From Holothuria scabra (lineage: Eukaryota; Echinodermata; Holothuroidea; Aspidochirotida; Holothuriidae): a DNA stretch of 64,000 bases. How positions within the stretch are numbered: position 1 is the first letter of the stretch; every line of letters starts with the position of its first letter. The stretch lies in contig CM074179.1 in assembly GCA_037179385.1 (NCBI GenBank), positions 31,005,903 through 31,069,902 on the forward strand, in the 5' to 3' direction. Below the pieces are notes generated by a model that was not told the origin of the DNA, searched no databases, and saw only the letters and a program-made list of their open reading frames with translations. A program made the position numbers and the translations under genes. Shown here one piece after another: positions 11,181-22,700 of the stretch.

Positions 11181-12400
11181 TCTGTAAAATGTCAGGTTTA
11201 AGTGAAAGACATTAGCACTGTTTAGCATGGAACTTCAAGCCATTCGACCATAGTATCATTGGTACGTTACCGGTAACTGATATAGGCACATTGTATCATT
11301 TTGAATACACTGTAGAATAGCCCTATGCACAATATGCAATAAATAAATGGTACATTGCAAGTTCAAGTTTCAAATAGCAGAATGTGAATCCTAAGCCCTC
11401 CCAACCTACTACAGAGTAAATACTCCCCTACACCACAAGGAATCATACGCGGCCACACCCCAAGAAAGGGATTTCTGATAACATATAAGAAACACCCAAT
11501 TGCAAGTAGATACCTTTCATTAAAAATGAACTATTTTAAAAATAGGAAAAGTAGAAAAATCACCGATGAATTATTGGAAGCAGGGGCGCAAAGCCCGCGT
11601 TTTATGAGCAGGTTTCTCAAGGCAGAATTTGTAAATTAAACTTACTGATCTTACAACAACAGCGCCACCCATCATGGTCGCTTCATAACATTGCTGCCCT
11701 ACAACCTAACATTGCTGCCTTATAACCTCCTCCAACAGGGTACAAATGAAGCTTGGAAATAAGTAAACCCTTTACTCTTATTCTCCTTCTTCTTATTCTT
11801 TAACCTCAAAAGGTTGCAGCTGCAGATGGCTTCACTAATCACCTTTTCCTTTTGACGGATTATGATTTTATATCTCGATCACACAAAACGGAGATCATTA
11901 AGGATTATGCGATACCTCCATCATTGAAAGATGAGGTCTCTTAGAAGACCCTTTACCTGTTAGGTTTCTCTGGAAAAACCTGAATTAGCAATACACAAAA
12001 ACATTTTACGATCTTTTCGTACTCCCAAAAGTACTAAGATACTTGACCTATTTTTCCCTCACGACACCGGCTCTTACCTCACTTCCTTTCCAAAGCAAAA
12101 CAAGATAATAAGGAACAACTTAGCGGCAGATACACACTGTTCCAGCAGTTTGCACTGTTAATATTTGTTGCAGCTAATTGCAGACTGGATTTTTCTTACT
12201 GCTTAGTTTGTTTTTTTCCTTTTGCTTCTTGTTTTCCCTGTTTTTTTACTTAGTTCTTTGTATATTATTTTCATTGTTAAGTTTTTAATCACCCTTTTTC
12301 CTTTATTTTACTTTGCGATTTTTGCTTCATATCTTATTAAATATGTATTTTTTACCTTATCGTTTTTTTTTTCTGTAATTCTGCATACCTTTATTACAGT
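11181..12400. other. Interior of the inverted pair, no gene recognised
   Basis: No coding exon recognised. The open frame at 12222-12461 is a T-rich, low-complexity translation (mostly F, L, I). Confidence 0.45.
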
Positions 12401-12751
12401 CAGTGGCGGATCTGGGGTTTTAAAAAGCGGGGTGGCTAGGATTTGGGTTTTGAATATTTAAGAAAAAATAAGTATTTCGCTTGTAAGACAGTTGCACCTT
12501 CAAGCTCTATTCTATGTTCGCACCAGACTGCCCGAATTAAATTAGTCCTTGGTGTTGCTGCATTTAACATTTTAATTAATCCACTTTCAAATATGTACTT
12601 TTAAAATTCAGTGTTGTTCGCGTTCCATAGGAAATAATAATAGGAAGACGATAGCATGTGAAAACAATGCCGACTTTTTATTATTATTATTTTTTTGTTC
12701 AAAAAAGGGGGTGGCTAGCCACCCTAGTCACCCCTCCTAAATCCGCCACTG
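12401..12751. mobile_element. 351-bp MITE with CAGTGGCGGAT inverted ends
   Basis: CAGTGGCGGAT at the left is exactly mirrored by ATCCGCCACTG at the right. Inner blocks GGGGTGGCTAGG and GTGGCTAGCCACCC extend the symmetry. ACAGT lies directly outside both ends, a 5-bp rather than 8-bp match, so hAT assignment rests on the termini only. Confidence 0.82.
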
Positions 12752-12959
12752 ACAGTTTACCTTGAAATATGTTAGTGCCTCCCCGCTGTTAATGATCATT
12801 GGCTACACTAAAAGTGCATGGTAGCTCTGCTAACCTGTCTTTGCTATCTCTTGTGGAATGATTTCCGACCAGGCTTCAAAACGCAACTATGCTCCTTCCT
12901 GATTGGTCGCCTTTACAGCGTCATATTAGGGCTACATAATTAACCATGTTAACCTTAAC

Positions 12960-13195
12960 CTTTTCGTGTGGGCATTACATTGTAAAATAAATTTTACATG
13001 TTACAAAATTAAATTTCCTTTCATTTGAGACCAAACACGGTACACTTTAATTAATATTTTAGGTTAATGACCTTTGACCCCCAAATGCACTGCCCCTCCC
13101 CAGCCCAACTTTTTGGTAAATCTTGAAACCCATTCCCGTCAGAGTAAAGTGAAATCAGCTTCTTTTAAATTTTTTTCACAGATTAAACCTACTTA
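12960..13195 (-). repeat. Right arm of the inverted repeat pair
   Basis: Reverse-complement partner of 10950-11180, including AATTAATATTTTAGGTTAA, ATGACCTTTGACCCCCAAA and TTTTTGGTAAATCTTGA. It may be the second arm of a fold-back element or simply a second inverted copy of one repeat. Ends are not sharp. Confidence 0.8.
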
Positions 13196-13484
13196 AGGGA
13201 GACAAACCAAACAGTGTATACCGTTCTCTACTTTACTTTTATCATTATGGCGTGAAACCACACATTCAGTGATGTCAGCATAAATCAACTTCTCAAATAT
13301 AATGCTGCACATCGGATCATCACAAGTTCCAATGCTATATCTACGGTTTTCATATTACAGCCGGTTTAAAATTGGGTTTGTGCCTTTTATGTGATACAGG
13401 TATAATATTGGCACACTAACTAGCATAGACTACATTCTATCATAGAAAGGAGACTTCCAAAACATCCAAAGAACATTAACACAT

Positions 13485-13626
13485 CAATATTTTTTTTTTT
13501 TTTAAATTTGAAGAAAACAAAACCTAAATTTATAAGGATTCATCCCCGGTACCCATCCCAACCGACGACTGGAGATAAAAAGATAACATCAAAAAAAATA
13601 AATAAATAAATAAATAAATAAGTTAA
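13485..13626. repeat. Simple repeats: T run and (AAAT)n
   Basis: A run of T at about 13489-13504, and an AAAT tetranucleotide repeat of about eight units at 13593-13623. Confidence 0.9.
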
Positions 13627-13794
13627 TAAAAAGTATATAAATAAAAGTATACAATAAAATGCAAATATGTCAAAATTAAGACCAACTTCATGATCTTATT
13701 GTATCGATGTCACCCCAGCAGACACATTCTCGGCTTCTTCTAGCTTATTAGTTTCTTTAAAAGCTGTACCCTATTGTTATATTGTGCTTCGTGC

Positions 13795-13870
13795 TCAACA
13801 TAAGCAATGAAGTAGGAAAAAGAAACCAGTGAGCCACATTTTAAAAAATGCTGTTGACGGCCCGAATTAA
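13795..13870 (+). repeat. SINE body fragment, copy 3
   Basis: CATAAGCAATGAAGTAGG, then AAACCAGTGAGCCACA, matches the body of the SINEs at 4808-5060 and 48772-49021. The tRNA head and 3' end are not recognisable here. Confidence 0.6.
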
Positions 13871-15349
13871 ACCAGTTGGTTAGACACTGAGCCGAATAAC
13901 CTCATCAAAAAACTAGCCTGGCCTTGACTTGAATCTAGTGAAGTGAAAACCTCCATGATATAGACTTCAACTTCTTAATTACATAACCTTTCGACCTTTT
14001 TATCGGTTGGTATGGCCGATGCTAAATTTTAGCAGAAATGATGTGCTCATATTATCTAGTTAAAAAATAAAGAAATTAAATGAGGTCAGTGGCATATTTA
14101 TGCAGAATAGTTAATCCCCAGTTTGACTTTGATGAATATGTACGATGTAGAAAAGAACGTCCTTATCCACACTCAAAGCCTCCATCCTCTTATGAAGCAC
14201 TATTTGTAAGCATTTGGGGCCGACTCTCCGTCTATCAATGACCACTTTACAACGTGCTTTCCGACGCATTTGATTTGTAAGGTATCATAAATTACCGTAC
14301 AGACAGCCAGTGGTATAACTCTCATTTGGAGAGACTTTCGATTCTTTGAGTATTAGTGCTGGTCAATATTTTTTAGGCAACTTTTAAATTTCTGTTGACT
14401 GATCGATGGACTTAAAAAGTTTTTACAATTTTACGTGTAGTCTCTTCTATAACCATGACCTTTCGGGACGAGCTGAGGGACTGAAGCCCTCCAATTTGCC
14501 AACACCTTGCTGAATGGGGGCTGACTTTAGTGACTAAGTCGGACAGAGATTATGCTCTAGTTTGGCACCTGGAGTCGGGCAAAAAGTATCATAAATTGGA
14601 ACAATCCTTTTCTTTCTACCACCCATCGTAAGGAAGGATGATCTCAGCTTAATTTGGGGAAACAATCATGTGCTATCGTGTCGAAATGTAATATGACGAG
14701 CATTATGATGTGTTTTCATTTCATTTATGTTATCACAATAAATAACAAGTATGATGTGGATTAAGTCATACAGAAAGGAAAGTCTGGCCTAAAAAATTTC
14801 ATGACTCCTTTTGGTTTCTTTTGCAGCATGGCTCGTATTTCCCATATTTATAATTACGATGAATAAGTCTTTGAGGTTCCATTCACAACTATATGGAGGG
14901 CATTTGGACCAAAATGTCTTCTGAAAAGGAAACATTTCTAGTACAGTTGTTTATATCAAAACCCTCTAAATGGGGCCTTCAGGATTCGAAAAATAGAAGG
15001 AATAAACGGAATCAAGAGGTATTTTGCTCCAAAAAGCTCTCAGACTGGTAAAATGCTCAGTTTAATTGAAAGCTTATCAATTTTTCCTCTGTCTCACTTT
15101 ACCGAGCTGCCCAACACTTTGCCTGGAACGTTACAATATCCAGTCCGAGCAAACGTTGCCGCAAGAAACTCTGGTAGGTCTATCTTTTCAATTGCTAGAT
15201 AACACTCACGGACGGCAGAATTCCCAAATTTTTGTGGTAGCGATACATTTCATCCGGAAATATTTTTATCATTTTGCATTTTTTTTAAGGTGCAAATTTT
15301 AGTACAAACCAGGCTTAACCACTGCTTCGATTCCATTTACATTCAAGTG
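13871..15349. other. No gene recognised
   Basis: Nothing supported on either strand. The frame at 15066-15302 has no recognisable domain. Confidence 0.4.
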
Positions 15350-15460
15350 ATAAATTTCCGACTGTCTGATGGGAGAAGATTTTTCAAAATTTTCTTTTTG
15401 CCTACCCTCCGAGCCAATGATAGTGGCGCTCCGCCCAGATAGTTGGCCGGCCGTGTCAGA
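15350..15460 (-). mobile_element. Fragment of hAT-like element interior
   Basis: In reverse complement it reads AACTATCTGGGCGGAGCGCC and continues CACTATCATTGGCTCGGAG. This is the block seen inside the hAT-like elements at 7488-9609 and 55649-58645. No terminal repeats are present, so it is a relic. Confidence 0.6.
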
Positions 15461-16251
15461 AAACCAAGCAATCTCTCAAAAATTGCAGCATTTCCTTATC
15501 CCAAACAGCATTCTAGCTACCTAATATTTAAATATTGGATTTGAAGTATATTTGCCCCATTACAAAACTTTGGGTAAATGATCTGCCAAAACCACATCTA
15601 ATTTGACCAAAAGCGGACCCTGGAGTCATGTGGAGTGGGATTACGACATTCTTTGTGGTGCCTCCTCGGATAATAATAATCCCCTTGCAGCGCCATTGAT
15701 TTTGCAAATTACTGTGACAATCCCTAGGCAACGAATCTCTCGCCAAAAGTAACCCAGAGACAAACATCTGCTCCCACACGCACCCAAAAAAATTTAAAAA
15801 AGAGAGTGAACCTCACATCTCATTGAACTTTAAGGCTTTATGAGTATTAATCCAAGATTTTTCACTGATAGTGGGGTGGTCCGTCGAAATGTCTTGAAGA
15901 ACAAATCATTGAAGACCGTGAAGTTTTTATATGCAACTGTTGTGCCTTACAACTTTCTTGGATGTATAACTTGGTAAGGATCTTGCAAATGATTATTAAT
16001 TTGGGTTGATTGTTTCTGAAGAAAAGGGAGATTAAACACGTCACCATCTGATCGGAGATCATCCTAACAGATTATCCATGTCTATGGATTTACTTGCACC
16101 TAATTCGCTCTGTTCATCTTGTGGCAACGTTGCTTATATTCCTCAGCATTCCTCAGGGTACGAACGGTCTCATCGCTTTTTTTTTTTTGGTTTACTTTTT
16201 TGTTCGTGTTTATTTCATATGAACTTTAAATTTATTTTTATTCGTTAAGGT
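15461..16251. other. No gene recognised
   Basis: AT-rich. Two minus-strand frames (15528-15779 and 15862-16062) show no domain or splice context that I can support. Confidence 0.4.
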
Positions 16252-16974
16252 TACACTGTAACAAATTGCTGTAATTTTTACAGTAATTTACGACAATTTC
16301 TTACAAGAAAATACTGTAGCATAGTCGTTTCTACACAGTAACTTATTGTAAACATTGAGCAACAACATGTGAATTTACTTCGTGTTGATTGTTTCAACTA
16401 TGTTGCAGTGGCTTAATTTACTGTACGTAAAACGCGTACATCTTTCCCCTGTATACACGTATGTTATAAGTACGCGTACTCATTTTGGCGGGAAGAATAT
16501 TTGGTGTTCATGACTATTCAGTTTCTTTCAGGTGAAACAGTTAATTATCGAGTGTTTAAATGTTAATGTTATTCTTTCGAAAAAATTTTCACTGCAGTTT
16601 GATTGCAAAAAGCAAACGCTTTCACTATTGATCCCAACCACCTTTTAGTTTGATTGCATTCGTATACAATGTAGTAATTTATTTCATAAAACCGTTATGT
16701 TTGATGTTTAGAATATTAAAGCTGTACCCACTCAACATTGGTTATCACAGAACATGAGGAACAGTGCTGTAGCCGCGGGCCATTGGGGGTTCAAACCCCC
16801 ATGAACCAACGTTGCAATGCAAACCAGGAAGCCAAATGGCTAAGTGATTTCTTGCCATTGAAATACCTTTTTTCTTTCAAATTGACAGTGTTTGATAGAT
16901 TTGTCTTTACAACTTAGGCACAGAATGCCAAGGAATAATTGAACAAAGATCAAATTACACTTGTTTCATGTTGT

Positions 16975-17760
16975 TAACCTATAGATCCCAACAAACACTG
17001 ACCCTCAGTAACCCCAAATGGCCTTTGACCTCAACCAAAATCAAAAGGGTTCTTCGATTCTCTCATGACCTCTGAATACCTGACGTGATCTCTGGTTTGT
17101 ACCAAAAACCAGAAGACTCTTATGGGGTTAACCAGCCATTTGAGGGGTTTTTGTATTTAGTGACGTCAAATGACCATTGACCTGCACCAAAAATAATAAG
17201 GTTCTCCCTCTCAACATTGCAAATCTATATCCCAAATGTAAAAAGTGTCCGTCACTCCTATCTTGAGATATCATGTTTACAAGCCACATTCAACGTTTTC
17301 GCAATTTTACCACCAGTGATCTCAAATGACCTTTCACCTCTACCAAAAAGGGGGTCTTCCTCTATCAAATACAAAACAAATCTTTTTACCAAATATGAAA
17401 AGTGTCAGTTACTCATATCTTGAGATATCATGTTTACAAGCTATTTTCGCAATTTCACCGCAGGTGACCTCAAATGACCGTAGACCTCTACCAAAAACAA
17501 TAGGCTTCTTCCTCTCAACATCACAAATCTATATATCAAATATGAAAAGTATCTGTCACTCCTACCTTGAGATATCGTGTTTGAAAGCCATTTTCGACAT
17601 TTTCACAATTTTACCACAGGTGACCTCAAATGACATTTGAGTGTCTACCAAAAACAAAATAGGCTTCATCCTCTCAATATGACTAAGTTTTATGCCAAAT
17701 ATGAAAAGTGTCGGACATTCCTACCTTGAAATATCGTGTTTACAGGCAGGTGTCACAAAC
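16975..17760. repeat. Half-site array C, decayed
   Basis: About five units with the family landmarks ACCAAAAACAATAGG, CAAATCTATAT, AGATATCATGTTTACAAGCC and GCAATTTTACCAC. The receptor-like block is altered in each unit; for example 17463 reads TGACCTCAAATGACCGTAGA. The frames at 17217-17874 translate repeat only. Confidence 0.88.
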
Positions 17761-17862
17761 ACACACATACACACTTACGCACACGCACGTACAGACACAC
17801 ACACACACTCGCGACATCGATCACCATCGCATAGATTCCTTGCCTGCCTACGGCAAGGAATC
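17761..17862 (+). repeat. CA repeat plus terminal hairpin, copy 2
   Basis: The CA repeat at 17755-17812 is followed by CATCGATCACCATCGCATA and the hairpin 17834-17862 with the same 11-bp stem and 7-nt loop as at 1257-1285. The order array, CA, hairpin is preserved. Confidence 0.88.
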
Positions 17863-17959
17863 AAAAACACCTAAAATAGCGGTGTTTTCGCTCTATAAAC
17901 TTAGACTTTCCCCTCATTTCGTGCCCCACCCCCTTGACACAATCCTGGCTACGCTACTG
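17863..17959 (-). mobile_element. Truncated copy of the small hAT-like MITE
   Basis: In reverse complement it begins CAGTAGCGTAGCCAGGATTG, continues with GTGTCAAGGGGGTGGGGC, and stops at the junction with the hairpin. About half of the 180-bp family member is missing. Confidence 0.75.
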
Positions 17960-18769
17960 TTGAGGAACATTACTACTCAACATGTGTTTGTTTGCCCTTA
18001 CAAATAAATCATGAGTGAACCTTGCCACTGTATCCTGACCCTGCAGTAGTGTACAGTAAAATATACACATTGGTGTTCATCTTACTGCTTACCGTGGGAC
18101 TGTATTACAGTAATTCTTACTGTAAAATTAATTGTACGGTACACTGTGTGATATTGTCAAATTTACAGTAAGCTGCCAGTAACTTACTGTAAATTTTACT
18201 GGAAATTTTTTACAGTGTACTTTACAGAAGGATATTTGACCCGTTCATCCATTCGTTCATAATCACGTGTCAGAATTACAACCAACGATTGCAAAGGTTT
18301 CATTGTCAAAGCATGGAAATACTACCTACTTCCATGGTCAAAGAGAGGTGTTTTTCTTCATGTCTTGTTTGATTTTTCACACCCCGCCATTTTTGTCTAC
18401 CATTCTCGGCTCTCAAGGCCTTTGTTACACATACTCCATTCACTCATCGTAAAATCAATTGATCGCTTATCAAGAAAAGTTTAAAGTTTCAACAATATTT
18501 ACTCAAAAGGCGTGCACGATTAGGCACTTTCAGGTTCAGAACTACTGTAACTTCTTTCTATCGGGGGTTTTTCCTACATAACTTCCGTTTTCAACAAGCA
18601 CATACATGTGAAGCAATGCAGTTTTCTAAATAAGCTGATTACTGACATGGAAAAGAGTTCCGGGAGGTTTTGCTTTCAGTAACTATAAAGCCAAAAGGCT
18701 TAGTGATTCCTTGCCATATGATATATTGTAATAATGAACATGGATGCCCACATGACAAGCATGAGATCC

Positions 18770-18890
18770 CTCACAAATACTGAGGTATACTAGTAAGGTC
18801 AAAACCTTTTGAGATCATGTGACCCAAAATGACCTTTCACCCTCACTTAAAACAATAGGGGGCAACTGCCTAAAAAGATCATCAACATGC
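18770..18890. repeat. Single half-site unit D
   Basis: One isolated diverged unit: GTGACCCAAAATGACCTTTC, then AAAACAATAGGGG. No array or hairpin accompanies it. Confidence 0.6.
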
Positions 18891-19384
18891 TAAATATGAG
18901 CAATGGAATGAATTTAAGCAGTCGTTATGTGGAGCTTTCACTTCCAATTAAGTGTTAGCCTCAAAACATTTAGAGCAAATGCAAAATGAAAGGAAAACCA
19001 GCAGATAAAAGAAAAGAAAAAAAGAAAAGAAAAAACGATATGGTTACTCCAAAGTAAGCTTATCATTGAAAATGAGTGTGTATGCACATTTTACAAATTG
19101 AAGTTGACCAGAAGATACCGGACCTCCTTTTTTACCGTTGTCCGAATCACGGGTCCACAGCATTGCATGCTAACAAATTTTAGCATGTTTCGCAAAATCT
19201 AAGGTGGATCGTATTGAAAACTGCATAATTGTAATAACATAGGCTCTAGAACGTCTCAGTAGACTTTCAGTGACCACTCGTGTTACCGTCATCAGGAAAT
19301 ATGACATTTCACAAGTGGTTCTGATTGATTTAGGGGGGGGGGGGGTTGGCACTGCATTCACCAAACCGTCTGCTCGTTTATCGA

Positions 19385-19561
19385 CACTGTTAAAAATGTC
19401 CGTAGATTTACAGAAAATAAAATAAAGAAAAACAGAATAATACATTAAAAGTACTGTCAAATCATTTACAGCACTTTTTATGTATTCTTATTTTATTTCT
19501 TTATTTTTTCTTCTGCAATTATACAAAAATGCTGTAACATTACAGACAGTTTTACAGTGTA
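19385..19561. mobile_element. 177-bp palindromic MITE with ACACTGT ends
   Basis: Arms mirror each other over most of the length: ACACTGTTAAAAATGTC at the left against ...ACAGTTTTACAGTGTA at the right, plus AATAAAATAAAGAAA against TTTATTTCTTTATTT. TA is kept at the right; the left TA is mutated. Same family as 16252-18219 by ends. Confidence 0.72.
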
Positions 19562-19693
19562 GCAATTAAAAACATCCCAGAATTTGTTTGCTTTGGACTG
19601 AAGTAAAAAGCATATACATTGGCAAATTGGCATATGCCGATAGCATTTTATGTAAGTGCTCGTATGTGTGTAAGGACGTAGGGGGTCCCTGCC

Positions 19694-19892
19694 CAGGCGA
19701 GTTTACGTAGCTAGGAATGTGCCATGGGGAGGGTTTTGGTGCCACGAGGGGGGGGGGGTTGGGACACGAAATGAGAGAAAAGTTTAAGGATAGAGAGAAA
19801 ACCGCAATTTTTATTGTTTTTTGCATTGCAAGGTTGGGTCACGGGAGGGGGAGGGGTTCTAACCCCCAAACCACCCCATGGCTACGCCACTG
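19694..19892 (+). mobile_element. Small hAT-like MITE, copy with 7/8 target duplication
   Basis: Starts CAGGCGAG with CGTAGCTAGG close behind, and ends GGCTACGCCACTG. Flanking words are TCCCTGCC (19686-19693) and TCCGTGCC (19893-19900), matching 7 of 8. The interior has GGGACACGAAATGAG, TAGAGAGAAAAC and TTTTGCATTGCAAGGTTGGG. A G run lies near the left end. Confidence 0.87.
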
Positions 19893-20171
19893 TCCGTGCC
19901 GACCAGCTTCGTGAGACAGTAGGATAGTGCTAACCAAGGACACCAAACGTTGTAAATAAAGTACGTAATCTGCGGCACACCTTGTAATGAGACACCAGTT
20001 CTAAGTTGTGTTCCAAAAAAAATGCTCAGTGCCCCCACCCCGAATACGCCACTAATTGTTGCACCTTTAGAATGGTTACCATTACGAGAAAGTCTTATTT
20101 AGTTTAAATTTCAGCCGGGTAAGGTATAGGACTGGGCCCACATAGCGTTGTCCATGGCAACATCTGTTTTT

Positions 20172-20200
20172 GATTCCTTGCCAAAGGCAGGCAAGGAATC
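20172..20200 (-). repeat. Terminal hairpin, copy 3 (reverse orientation)
   Basis: The stem GATTCCTTGCC/GGCAAGGAATC is intact with a different 7-nt loop. CTATGCGATGGTGATGTCG follows, the reverse complement of the word before copies 1 and 2, then a short TG repeat. Confidence 0.88.
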
Positions 20201-20830
20201 TATGCGATGGTGATGTCGTGTGTGTGTGTGACGCCCGCTTGTAAACCCGATATCTCAAGAAGGGTAACTCTGAGATATCTCAAACTTGGCATGTAGATTG
20301 CCCACATTAAGTAGAAGATCCCTATTGATTTTGGTGGAGGTCAAAGGTCATTTGAGGTCACCAGGGGTCAAATGGTAAATACCTTGGAAATTGCTTGTAA
20401 ACACAATATCTCCAGAAGGAAAAATGTAAGTGATCTCATACTTACCATGCGGATTGCCCATATTGAGTAGATGATCCCTATTGTTTTTTGGTGGAGGTCA
20501 AAGGTCATTTGGGGTCACTGTATCTCAAGAAGGGTAACTGTGAGGGTTCGTATACATAGCATGTGCATTGTCAATGTTAAGTAGATGATGCCTATTGTTT
20601 TTAGTGGAGGTCAAAGGTCATCTGAGGTCACCAGAGGTCAAAACATCAAAACTTTGTAAACAGTACATCTCAAGAAGGGTGACTGTGACGGATCTCATAC
20701 TTAGCATGTGGATTATCCATATTGAGTAGATGATCCCTATTGTTTTTACTGGAGGTCAAAGGTCATTTTGGGTCATCAGAGGTTAAACCTTGCACATACT
20801 TTATCTTAAAAGGGTAACTGTTAAGGTTAA
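20201..20830 (-). repeat. Half-site array E (reverse orientation)
   Basis: Four units in reverse orientation to array A. AGGTCAAAGGTCA starts at 20338, 20495, 20608 and 20753, so spacing is irregular (157, 113, 145). Three units carry a third half-site four bases on, and several a fourth after CCAG. Other landmarks are TTGTAAAC, ATCTCAAGAAGGGTAACTG and GTAGATGATCCCTATTGTTT. Confidence 0.92.
20608..20640 (+). promoter_or_regulatory. Four perfect AGGTCA half-sites spaced 1, 4, 4 (sequence match only)
   Basis: Half-sites lie at 20608-20613, 20615-20620, 20625-20630 and 20635-20640, all exactly AGGTCA. That is a DR1 followed by two DR4s. DR1 is bound by RXR/HNF4/COUP-TF and DR4 by TR and LXR families in known systems. 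Whether it acts as an element here is not shown. Confidence 0.5.
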
Positions 20831-22571
20831 TATTCATTAGTGCATAGGGTTAAGAGTTTTGAATGGCATGGGTAATGTAAGATGCATAGGTAAGCTTTTG
20901 GAATCCACTTCATTATGTAAATGATCAAATTGGGTAATTTTCAAAATATGTACTGAAGCAATCTCACTGTATTAAGAATGTCTAAAGTGCATAAAAGTGC
21001 ATTTGGTACAGTATTTATGTTCATTTTGGTTTGAAGTTTTGCCCTATATCATTTAGTGCCAGTATTCATACGCATAAGAGTTAGTGGGTAGAACTAAATC
21101 TGAAAAAAGTTAAAAAGGAAAAAAACGGTTCATCAGGCTGACATGTTAGTTAATTTATCTTTGTCATAGGTATGCTGATTTTGGCCTAAAGATTTTCATG
21201 AAATATATTTCCTATTCTTAAGTGGAAGTTTCTAGCAGTGTCTGGAACATGTGAGTTAAACAAAGGCTGTATGAGGGTTATTTGGGGACAAAGTCTGAAC
21301 ATATTGGAGAAAGCCTCCATGCCCACAAAGCAGAGGAATTGTTCAGTGGGGAACTTCATTAGTGTGAACTTTGAACAGATCAAGTGCTCTGTATGATGCC
21401 CAAAATTTCTTTTAGAGGATACAAACATTGTTTCTTCCATAACCCAAAAGAAAAAAATGAAGATAACATTAAATTTAGTATCAAAGATTGTTAAAAGTTA
21501 CAGACAAACCTTGTGCGACTGTCCTCATAAGGACATGTAAGTGGGAACTAGATAATTGAATACACCACGGGTAATAAGTTTTATAACAAGAAATAAATAA
21601 CTGATCATTTGGATCAAATCCCCTTGAGCATGCTTGAACTGAGATTGTCTAATTGAATGAATCAAATTGTAACTGACCCACCAGAGGCTGTGAAAATTGC
21701 TGGTCACTGTTATCTTACCTAATTTATCACATTTGACTGCCACAGTGTCCTGAGGGGTTTTGTCATTGAATCATACAGCTCAATGGATTTAAACGTTTCC
21801 CACCTGTCTAGAGATAGTGTCTGACACTTATTTGGCCCTCTTAGTAAGGCTTGTTTTTCAGAAAGTACTGTAGTTCATGTAATCAAAACAGGCATAATAG
21901 TATCTACTGTGTATCAAACAAAGGACACTTGTGCTCTGTTATGAGGTGTTCCTACAAGCAGACAATTTAAGGCAAATTACAAATCTTGTTAATTTCTGGA
22001 TTAATAGGTTCCCAATTTTTGTTAATTTTCAAAGACATCATAGCCATTGGGAAGGGCATTACACCCAAAAACAAATACAAAAGGACCACCACTAGTAGCC
22101 AAGGTTACACCTTTCTGTTGAGATGTCTCCACTGTATGTTCCAATTTATGGATGACTGTTAGGATTAGGGCTTGTTCGTACACTTACGTCAATGCAGTCA
22201 ATTTTTTGGATATCATTACATAGAGAGCCATCCTCAGGACCCGAAATTTTGATTTAAAGGAGCATGTTTCAAAAATATCTCTTTATCATGTTAATAGACA
22301 ATATAGTTTACCAGCATCAAAATTCATTCCCGAATATCTGAAGGATCGCCATTTGTCAAACTTTTCTTTACGCTCCTTTCTAACCGATGGGAGCCTCCAC
22401 TTAGATAGTCTTCCGAATCAATCTCATTTCACGTGACCCCCTCCCTGTCCAGAAATTCCTGGCTACATCACTGACAGCTATATGTACAAACCACGCAAAG
22501 TGGTGGCGTTCGAATCTTAAAATAACCCCCAAATCGTCCCTGACACTTTTTCAGGTGCTCTTGGAGCAACC
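20831..22571. other. No gene recognised
   Basis: AT-rich sequence with two short minus-strand frames (21186-21440, 21525-21743) that resemble no family I know. No splice-supported exon seen. Confidence 0.4.
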
Positions 22572-22700
22572 TATAGAAGAATCCGATCAGCGCTTGTATT
22601 TAGTGACTGTAGGAAGCCATTAGTGGGTTGTATCAATCTGAATGGTCTTCATTTAATGATTATGAATTCTAAACCCTCATCTCTGCAAACACAAAAATAT
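22572..22700 (+). mobile_element. Half copy of the 265-bp MITE
   Basis: TATAGAAGAATCCGATCAG, TTTAGTGACTGTAGGAAGCC and ATTAGTGGGTTGTA match the left half of 51683-51947. The right end is absent. Confidence 0.65.

Larger units (their letters stand above)
16252..18219. mobile_element. TA-flanked inverted-repeat element enclosing half-site array C
   Basis: Left end TACACTGTAACAAATTGCTG is mirrored by ...TTTTTTACAGTGTA at 18211-18219. Both arms carry repeated TTTACAGTAA and TTACTGTAA words over about 80-110 bp. The outer TA at both ends fits Tc1/mariner-type TA target duplication. The same ends occur at 19385-19561 and 23857-24169. The interior holds array C, its CA repeat, its hairpin and a truncated MITE. 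Confidence 0.7.
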
